Translations under genes and position numbers: made by a program | In this document: positions 57,403-64,000 of the stretch, one piece after another | How the letters are laid out: each line of letters starts with the position of its first letter | Position numbering within the stretch: position 1 is the first letter of the stretch | The notes under the pieces: model-generated | What the model was told of the DNA's origin: nothing | The model's database searches: none | What the model saw: the letters and a program-made list of their open reading frames with translations, nothing else | DNA from: Petaurus breviceps papuanus | Lineage: Eukaryota > Chordata > Mammalia > Diprotodontia > Petauridae | NCBI GenBank assembly: GCA_028583685.1 | Contig: JAMXIF010001194.1 | Coordinates: forward strand, 24,362,616-24,426,615 | Reading direction: 5' to 3' | Length of the DNA stretch: 64,000 bases

Positions 57403-57798
57403 AAAGTTTCCATATTTTTCCCTATAGCTCTGATATCAGGCCATAGTCTACGAAATCAACAACTTACTTATACTTCCCTCTGCCAAATGAAATAAATGGA
57501 ATTTAAAACGTAATATCAGAAAAACCGATTTGAAAAAATATGAAGTGCTTTACAAATATAAGGTGTCACTGATTTGTGGTCAAAAGGAAGAAAAAAAAAA
57601 CGAAGTTATACAGGCAAGGGAAAACTAAGACAGAAAGTTCATGAGAGGGTAGGGTTTAGTTTTAAAGCTTGTTTATTTGTAAGTCTGTGTCTAAATATTT
57701 TAAAATCTGTTTGCCAAGGTCTGGCACAGATGGATGGATCATTTTGCTACAGAGATTCTGCCAAAAGGTTCCATTTTTTCAATCAAGAGTTTATTCTG

Positions 57799-57956
57799 GG
57801 GGCAGCCAGGTAGCACAACGAGTAAGAGCACGGGCTCCAGTGTCGGGATGACCTGGAGATCGAATCCCCGGACTCAAACACTCAGCACCACACCCAGAAA
57901 TAACTGGCCGTGTAACCTTGAGCAAGTTACTTAACCCTGATTGCTTAAAAAAAAAA
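57799..57956 (+). mobile_element. tRNA-derived SINE, family B, with TSD
   Basis: Flanked by AGAGTTTATTCTG at 57786-57798 and 57957-57969. It carries the 'cacccagaaataactgg' variant typical of the right half of the dimeric SINEs. Confidence 0.95.
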
Positions 57957-58131
57957 AGAGTTTATTCTGCTGAAGAAATGGCTTCTTCCTCTGGAAGCCA
58001 ACTTTGGCAAACAAGAGAATGAGAATGGGGCATTAAAGGTCATAAGGTCTTCTGTGCCTTAGGCCAACTTGAAAAGAAGTCATCACTGCTAAAATAGCCA
58101 GGCAGAGATTTGGTTAAAAATTAATTGGACT

Positions 58132-58297
58132 TGGGACAGCTAGGTGGCGCAGTGAGTAAAGCGCCGGCGGAGTCAGGAGGACCCGTGTCCGGTTCTGGCC
58201 TCAGACACTTAACACCCACACATAAAAAGACTAGCTGTGCAACCTTGGGCAAGTTACTTAACCCCAACTGCCCTCCAAAAAGGCAAAAAAAAAAAAT
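58132..58297 (+). mobile_element. tRNA-derived SINE, A/B intermediate, with TSD
   Basis: Flanked by TTAATTGGACT at 58121-58131 and 58298-58308. The head is family A-like ('gacagctaggtggcgcag') but then has 'gtgagtaaagcgccgg' and 'gcaagttacttaacccc', which are family B features. It therefore links the two families. Confidence 0.9.
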
Positions 58298-58550
58298 TTA
58301 ATTGGACTAGAAGGAATATAACATTCAATTTTACTTAACAATAAACTTTTCTAAAGGTATCAGCTGAAAGATGTTAAGTCCATAGATTCAGCCTGAGAGT
58401 GTCCCATTCCTTCTTTTTCAAGTTTATCAAGAAGGAGGATAGTATGCTAAGCATTCTAGGATTGACTTGCAACCAGAGAACTCTTGGTACTTGGGCAGAT
58501 TGTAAATTATCAAAGGAAGAGAGTGAAAGAGGTTCATTTCAAAGTCTAGA

Positions 58551-58775
58551 CCAGCAATTCTAAAATTAAGATCCTAGTACCCCTGGGGGTCATCAAGATC
58601 CTTTCGGGGGAACAGCAAGGTCAAAACTATTTTCATAATAATATTATGTTTTTATTTCTAATATGGTAAATATGAATAGATAAAACCCATATAAACAAAA
58701 GCTCTTTAGGGGCTCCTCAATAATTTTTTAAGAGCATAAATAGGTCCTGAGACCAAAGGGCTGAGAACCAATAAT
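58551..58775. mobile_element. Candidate non-autonomous hAT-type element
   Basis: About 225 bp with 'cagcaattctaaaattaag' at one end and 'gggctgagaaccaataat' at the other. These are weakly inverted in the manner of MER5-like hAT elements. No coding. Confidence 0.4.
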
Positions 58776-59204
58776 CTGGAAAGACCCAATTATACTCAAA
58801 AGGCAATAGGAAAATATATCCAGGAGACCTCAAAATGAAAGAAGATACTGGGAGCTGCCACTAGGCAGAGAGGACAACTTGAAATTATATCTGTAAACTG
58901 GGAAGTATTAAAAAAAGAGCCTAAGGAATATATGCATAGCAATATTAGACATGTCTGAAAATATAAATAAATATACTTCTAAAACTGATAATAATAAACA
59001 TTTGTAGTTGACAAATCCCTACATAACCCCAGAACAGTTTCAGAACCTATTAGAGACTCTGCAACATTAAGTACTTTGCAAACATTAAAGCACTATATCA
59101 ATGTCAGTTACTCTTATTAATCAAAGGAAACATTAAGAGGGAGATTAAAGTGACTCAACCTTTCAGCTTACTAAAAGTTGTTCATAAGGATGATGAGTTC
59201 AGTC

Positions 59205-59312
59205 AAAATGAAAAGGGAGGAAGGGGAAGAAGAGGGAAAGAAAGAGAGAGATGGAGAGGGAAAGCGAGAAAAGAGAGAGGATAGAGGGTGGAGAGAGAAG
59301 GCGGAAGAAAGA
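59205..59312. repeat. Purine-rich (GA)n-like tract
   Basis: Over 100 bases of nearly pure A and G on the plus strand. Confidence 0.9.
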
Positions 59313-59554
59313 AGTTTTTGAGAGCAATATGATAAACACTTCAAGCAAGATGTTCATGGAAGAACTGCTGATAGAAAAGGCTTCATTTACACTCCCTGTA
59401 GGAAGACAATATGGAAAACAAGAGCCTAAGAGCTTTGCCACTAACTTTGTAATAAGCTGTCAAAAAAAGGAAAGATGTAGAAAAGGGCCACAAATGTATA
59501 ACTGATGAACTATAAGCCAGAAATTAGTCTTAAGGGGAGGGAATAAACATTTAT

Positions 59555-59825
59555 ATAGCACCCACTATGCACCAGACATTATGCTAAGCACTTTTTTTTC
59601 CCAAATATTATTTCGTTTGATCTTCATAACAACCCTGGGAAGTAGGTGCCATTATTATTCCAATTCTACAGTTGAGGAAATTGAGGCAGACAAAGGTTAA
59701 GTGACTTGCTCAGGGTCACACACTTAGTAAGTGTCTGGAGCCATATTTGAACACAGTTCTTCCTGACTCCAGACCCCAGTGCTCTATCCACTAAGCCACC
59801 TATCTAGCTGTCTTAAAGAGACAAC
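59555..59825 (-). mobile_element. MIR/THER-type CORE-SINE, long copy
   Basis: Reversed, unusually complete: 'cactatgcaccagacattat', 'gatcttcataacaaccctgg', 'gttaagtgacttgctcaggg' and 'ccactaagccacctatctag'. Confidence 0.85.
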
Positions 59826-60444
59826 TGAAAAGGTGGAACTGGAAGTCAGGTGAAATAAAAATTTGTATCAAGTTGGTTTCAATTTCTTCTTATTACTATG
59901 GCAGATTCAGTGGGAGTAGCTAGATTATTCATACAGGAAAAATCAGGCAAATGATATATATTGGTTTCCTAAATAAAGGAGAGAAAGGAAAGTTTAAAAG
60001 CTTATAAATGGGTTCTCTGAAATTCTAAAGCAGATTTCCCTCTTCCTCATCTTCTCTCTGTCTTTGTTTAACTAGGGACTTAGCTTCACTTATTATCTTC
60101 AATTATCCAAATCTTCCATGATCTTCCCTCCTGATAACTAGTCACCTGTCCTTAAGTCAACTACAGAATTTTTGGACAAGTAGCCTCATGCCAAAGACCA
60201 AGGCCAGTTCCAGAATAGTCGAGGATTTTAGCTCAACTACCATGTTTCCCCGATAATAAGACCTATCCCGAAAATAAGCCCTCCCCTTACTGTGTAAGAT
60301 TCCTCTAAAATAAGCCCTCCCCCGAAAATAAGCCCTATTGAGATTGCTACTGTAGTGAAGGTGATCCCCTGCGCTACACGCTACATTACGGTACCCTCTG
60401 TATGCACTGTCTCCCCCCCCGAAACGCACGCCGCGCTCCGAGCT

Positions 60445-60560
60445 GCATCCAATCAGAGCTGCAGCAGTGAGCGTGTCATCCTGTTCTTCCCCAGTGATTT
60501 GCTTGCTGGCGCCAATGAGAGCAGTGCCGCGGAGGAGAGCTGAGGCAGGACAACATAAAA
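60445..60560 (+). promoter_or_regulatory. Putative transposase promoter with CCAAT boxes
   Basis: CCAAT motifs at about 60449 ('ccaatcagag') and 60511 ('ccaatgagag') lie in a CpG-containing, GC-rich leader, followed by 'cataaaaacc' near 60554. This is the layout of a self-carried promoter upstream of the transposase frame. Confidence 0.45.
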
Positions 60561-60565
60561 ACCCG

Positions 60566-60705
60566 GTATGTAAACGGGAGTGAGGGGGCATGATAGAGGA
60601 TAAAAAGGGCATGATGGAGGAAAAAAGAAGAACTCAGGGGGCATGATGGAGTGAAAAGAAGGACTGATGGTCATAATTTTATTATTCTGTCTGTTTGACC
60701 CCCAG
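60566..60705 (+). other. Putative 5' UTR intron of the transposase transcript
   Basis: Donor CCCG/GTATGT at 60566 and acceptor 'tctgtttgacccccag' ending at 60705, three bases before the ATG at 60708. Length 140 nt. Both sites are close to consensus and the acceptor has a pyrimidine tract. Whether it is spliced is untested. Confidence 0.4.
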
Positions 60706-60707
60706 AC

Positions 60708-62006
60708 ATGAGTACAAAAAGGAAGAGCTATACTGTTGAGTGTAAGAAAGCAATTGTAGAGGAGTCACATGGCAAGAATCTTGCAGTTTTCTGTAAAGAA
60801 AAACTTTTGGATCTTCGAATGGTCAGAAAATGGAGAGCAGATTATAATAACCTCAATCAACAGGTGGATGAGGGAAAAGGGAAAAAGCGCAGGTCTGGAT
60901 CAGGTCGGCAGCCCTTATATCCTGACTTGGAGATCCTCATTGGTGAATGGATTGCTGACAGGAGAGCAAAGGCCTTGGTTGTGCGCAGGGCTGATATTTA
61001 AGAATTTGCCCTTTCAATGGCACCAGAGTTTGAAATGGTCTCAGAAGGATTCAAAGCAGCACAACACTGGTTGGACGGTTTCCTTCAACGGTATGAACTG
61101 TCCCTAAGAAGATCAACAACACTGTTTAAGCTGGAAGATGCTGAAGTTATTAAACGTGCACTTGCATTCAAGTCCTTTATTGATAGGATCAACATTTCCA
61201 AGTACCAAACCTGCAATATGATTGCTATGGATGAAACTGCAGTGTTTATGGGACAAGGATCTCAAACAACAATTCATCACAGGGGTGCAACGTCAATCTA
61301 CATTCCCACCACTGGCTATGAAAGTGCACGGGTCACCTGTGTTTTGGCAATTCGTTTGGATGGAAAGAAAGCCACACCTCTAATCATCAGTAAGGGCAAG
61401 AAAGATAAGATTGAACGTGTATCTGGCATTTACGTTCTTGAAACTGAAAAAGCCTGGTGTACACAAGCCATTATAAGAAAGTGGGTTGATTTAATGCTGC
61501 CACTTGTTATGCGAGGTAACCAAAGAGGTCTGATAGTCTGGGATTCAGCCAGCACTCACCGCGCTAAAGAAATGAAGAACTTCCTTGCAGAGAGAAGAAT
61601 AGATCAAGTAATGATTCCTGCAGGAATGACTGCCTATCTCCAGACTCTTGATATTGCAATAAACAAGCCATTCAAGGACCATTTGCGCATGGAAGTCAAT
61701 GACTACATTGAAAACAGAATGGAAAGAAATCAGCTTGGAAACTTTGTGAAGCCCTGTCTGCAAGAAGTCGTGACTTGGGTGAAGAAGTCATGGGATAAAA
61801 TTACTGACAGCTGTGTTGCCAAGGCACTACGAGCAGGTTACCTGGACAAGACATATTCATTTAAAGAGAGCTATATTGCTGGACATGACAGATTGGGTCC
61901 ACTTCTTCTGAAGGAAATGGAGGCGCAAGACATCCAGGACGGAATTCAGGGTATGGACACTTATGACGATGTTGTTGGAGAAGATGACATGATCATTATT
62001 GAATAA
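60708..62006 (+). pseudogene. pogo/Tigger-type transposase with one in-frame stop
   Basis: A 432-residue frame with a single TAA at 60999-61001; the frame continues without shift on both sides. Residues 1-60 form a psq/CENP-B-type helix-turn-helix (KRKSYTVECKKAIVEES), followed by a second, HTH_Tnp_Tc5-like part around residues 70-135 (EWIADRRAK, then GFKAAQHWLDGFLQRY). The DDE_1 catalytic domain shows Asp175 in MIAMDETAVF, Asp279 in GLIVWDSAST and Asp315 in LQTLDIAINKPF, i.e. a DDD triad with 35 residues between the last two. The acidic C-terminus (DDVVGEDDMIIIE) is as in Tigger proteins. The stop lies between the two DNA-binding parts, so this copy probably cannot make active transposase. 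Confidence 0.9.
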
Positions 62007-62468
62007 AGGTACATTTTTTTGTTCACATTTACCTGTTTATTAAAATTGCTGTCAATGTTCATTAAAATAAGCCCTCCCCTGAAAATAAGCCCTCTGGTAT
62101 TTTTCTGTCCAAAAAAAACTTAATAAGACAGTGTCTTATTATCGGGGAAACACGGGTACTAACTTTTAACATTCTGAGCAGGAAAAAATAGCCACTACTA
62201 AAGTTTTGTTTGTTTGGCTTTTTTAAAATGGAGAGAGGATTCTTGGTTCCTGTCACCAAAAGACTTATGAATATTGATAGAGTGAAGCATTAAAGGGCTT
62301 ACCTAGATGCAAATGAGCAAATATAGAGGGGACGCTTTGGCCCTGGCAACTGGGCTGCTTACTTTGGGTATTTCTGACGATAATCATAATGACAAATGTG
62401 AATGATTAAAGCAGCAATGACTCATTGGCTCAACTGCTGGATCAGAACCTGTTGCTCAGCCTAAGAGC

Positions 62469-62516
62469 CTTCATAACAGAGGGAGACTATATCTTCATAA
62501 CAGAGGGAGACTACAT
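62469..62516. repeat. 24-bp tandem duplication near a GMEB2 donor
   Basis: Two copies (62469-62492 and 62493-62516) differing at one base. They start 29 bases into the intron from the donor of the 62545-62648 exon. Confidence 0.95.
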
Positions 62517-62544
62517 CCAGGTGCTTGCTACCAAATAGGCTGAC

Positions 62545-62648
62545 CTGAGCATGATCCCATTCATTCGGATTGCTCTTTTCCAGTCCTTCAGAGTTGACTT
62601 GCCAGCCAAATGGACAAACTCCTTAGGGCTGATCACATGCTCATCATA
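62545..62648 (-). CDS. GMEB2: GMEB2 coding exon, second half of SAND domain
   Basis: A 104-nt exon. The acceptor 'tttcttcttcag' lies beyond 62648 and the donor GTCAGC starts at 62544. It encodes YDEHVISPKEFVHLAGKSTL, then KDWKRAIRMNGIML plus the first two bases of Arg. The KDWK motif is the hallmark DNA-contact motif of SAND domains. The preceding exon (WRKFVCPGINVKCVQ in the family) lies beyond the window. Confidence 0.97.
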
Positions 62649-62749
62649 CTGAAGAAGAAAGAAAAATAAAACAATCAGTAGCCAAGTGTAAAATTCTGAC
62701 TACATCATCATTAGCAAAACTCTATGGAGTATTCAAAGATTACCAGGAA

Positions 62750-62990
62750 TTCATTCATTCATTACATTAACCACTTATTATGTGCTACTTATGCACAAAG
62801 TACAATGCTAAATACTGAAGGAGATACAAAGAAAATTAAGAAGTAATCCTTGCCCTCACGGGGCTTACAATCTGTGTGTGACACACAAATTTGAAAAGTT
62901 ATTCAATAAATATAAAGCTACAATAGTGTAGAATAAAATATAACAAGACGGTAAGGTAAATACAAAGTAATATGCAAGAATGTAGGAAAT
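62750..62990 (-). mobile_element. L2-type LINE 3' tail
   Basis: Reversed L2 end: 'cacttattatgtgctactta', 'aatactgaaggagatacaaa' and 'tgccctcacggggcttacaa'. Confidence 0.75.
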
Positions 62991-63214
62991 TTAGGATCAT
63001 TTTCTGTATCAGCAATCTTCTAGCAGTAAGTAATGTTCATGGCATAGAATGTTAGAAGTTATTAGATCAGGCAAAATCTTTGGTTTTATCAGGATCTGGC
63101 ATGGTTTTAGGGATAAACCCGATTATTCAAAAAGACTGAAGTTGATGAAAACAAAAGATTGGCTAACAGGAAGGGAGCTAAGAGTCAGTAGATTTCCATG
63201 TAAATGAAAGGTAG

Positions 63215-63355
63215 CAAAGGCTAGAGACAGCATTTTACCTTGGGAGTTAGGAAGAACTAGGTTCAAATTTTGTCTCTCCCACTTAACTAGCTGATTACCC
63301 GTAAGCAAGTTATTTAACCTCTCTGAGCCTCAGGCAACTATTATATGGATTGGAA
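63215..63355 (+). mobile_element. MIR-type SINE
   Basis: Shows 'gagacagcattttacctt', 'agaactaggttcaaatttt' and 'aagcaagttatttaacctct' in sense order. Confidence 0.7.
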
Positions 63356-64000
63356 TCTGCCTCAATGGAGGAAGTTTCCATATCAACAAAATCATAGGTC
63401 CTTGATGTATGATGCACTCCAACTTTGGAAATTAGGGGGAGATTTCCTAGAAACATTGACATTTGAGCTGGATCTTGAAAGATGAGGATTATTTCAAAAG
63501 GGAGAGATGGTGGCAGAGGTACTCCAGGCATAAGAAAATATTGACTATAAATAAAAGATTTCATATAGTCCAGTTTGGATGAAGCATAATGCATACAGAT
63601 GTGAGTTGTATAAAATAAAGAAAGTCACATCACTTTCTTCAGTGAAAAGAATAAACTGCTATAGAAATGCTCTAACCCTTTTCATTTCTACATGTCCTTC
63701 TGATTTACTCGATAAATGCCTGTGAAATAATCTGGCTTAGTTGGACTTCATGTCCAGCTTTCTGGGGACTTATTTTCCTTCTACAACTTTTCACTGTTGT
63801 ATAGAATTGCTCAAAATGTTCCATCCTCCTCAATGTTTTACAATTGAGCTTGTATTCTAAACTGTTGTTACCTCGGCTACCATGTCTCTCCACTTGGCAA
63901 GGAAATTGTTTGCTGGCTAAGGCAGTTTCTAGGTTCTTTTGGTCTCCTAGTTAAAGTTTAAGGAAAGGCAATAATCACAATCAATGTCTTTATTTTTGTC

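Larger units (their letters stand above)
60240..62156 (+). mobile_element. pogo/Tigger-type DNA transposon, nearly intact
   Basis: A 1917-bp element flanked by the target dinucleotide TA (60238-60239 and 62157-62158). The terminal inverted repeats are about 24 bp, TGTTTCCCCGATAATAAGAC at the left and the same block reversed at the right, differing by one base and one indel at the very ends. Subterminal direct repeats of AAAATAAGCCCTCCC lie at both ends. The body has a GC-richer 5' leader with CCAAT boxes, one transposase reading frame (60708-62006) and a short 3' flank. It sits in GMEB2 intron 55351-62544, opposite in orientation to the gene. Near-perfect ends and a single lesion point to a young insertion. 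Family: Tc1/mariner superfamily, pogo branch. Confidence 0.92.
30192..62648 (-). other. GMEB2: GMEB2 gene, six 3'-most coding exons
   Basis: GMEB2 is a nuclear SAND-domain DNA-binding protein. It binds glucocorticoid modulatory elements with GMEB1 and tunes the response of steroid-receptor target genes. Exons at 62545-62648, 55193-55350, 49967-50038, 43798-43935, 41891-42013 and 30192-30838 join in phase with GT-AG borders throughout. They give about 413 residues; I recall the human protein as about 530, so roughly 117 N-terminal residues lie beyond position 64000. Order of parts: second half of the SAND domain with the KDWK motif, the STKIDLSGARV segment, a conserved acidic linker, a helical coiled-coil stretch, a basic PPPMKRPRL nuclear-localisation-like patch and a Ser/Thr/Val-rich C-terminus. 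Residues such as KIMDSGELDFYQHDKVC mark it as GMEB2 rather than GMEB1. No frameshift or premature stop is seen. Confidence 0.96.
62649..64000 (-). other. GMEB2: GMEB2 intron with L2 and MIR pieces; gene continues off the window
   Basis: Antisense L2 3' text at 62750-62990 ('cttgccctcacggggcttac') and at 63400-63600 ('tgagctggatcttgaaagat'), with a sense MIR copy at about 63215-63350. No upstream GMEB2 exon was found to 64000. Confidence 0.75.

Noticed and set aside
60157-60612. 151-residue open frame on the minus strand
   Set aside because: It is antisense to the GC-rich leader of the pogo-type transposon and starts outside the element. It has no recognisable domain.

Overview
The window is nuclear DNA from a mammal, almost certainly a marsupial. 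The evidence is a dense mix of marsupial-type tRNA-derived SINEs, ORF1-only 'half-L1' (HAL1-like) elements, L1, abundant L2, RTE- and CR1/L3-type LINE pieces, MIR-type CORE-SINEs, and one host gene with short exons separated by long GT-AG introns. An Australian lineage is possible from the SINE types, but I cannot fix the species.

Host gene. The only protein-coding gene I can prove is GMEB2 (glucocorticoid modulatory element-binding protein 2), on the minus strand. Its last six coding exons lie at 62545-62648, 55193-55350, 49967-50038, 43798-43935, 41891-42013 and 30192-30838. All reading phases match across the junctions. Together they give about 413 residues: the second half of the SAND DNA-binding domain, the coiled-coil region and the complete C-terminus. 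The N-terminal exons lie beyond position 64000. A repeat-poor stretch of about 5 kb, 25021-30191, is the likely 3' UTR. About 23 kb further downstream, at 2041-2126, a minus-strand interferon-stimulated response element sits beside three GC boxes. In human the next gene downstream of GMEB2 on the same strand is HELZ2, an interferon-induced gene, so this is a plausible HELZ2 promoter. No HELZ2 coding exon is visible.

Layout. 1-2170: low complexity, an L2 piece and the promoter-like island. 2171-25020: a repeat-dominated intergenic region with two HAL1-like elements (12240-15365 and 16945-19915), an L1 mosaic (5080-11660), a foldback-ended element (10185-10785), LTR candidates and L2. 25021-30191: likely GMEB2 3' UTR. 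30192-62648: GMEB2 exons, with introns filled by L2, RTE, CR1/L3, MIR and SINE copies. 60240-62156: a 1.9-kb pogo/Tigger-type DNA transposon with TA target duplication, terminal inverted repeats and a transposase frame broken by a single stop codon. 62649-64000: intron with L2 and MIR.

The most interesting observations are the nearly intact pogo-type transposon, two dimeric SINEs that share the same monomer junction, the ISRE promoter in HELZ2-like synteny, the ORF1-only L1 derivatives and the foldback-ended element. Repeat families were recognised by eye from sequence motifs. Boundaries without a visible target-site duplication are approximate.
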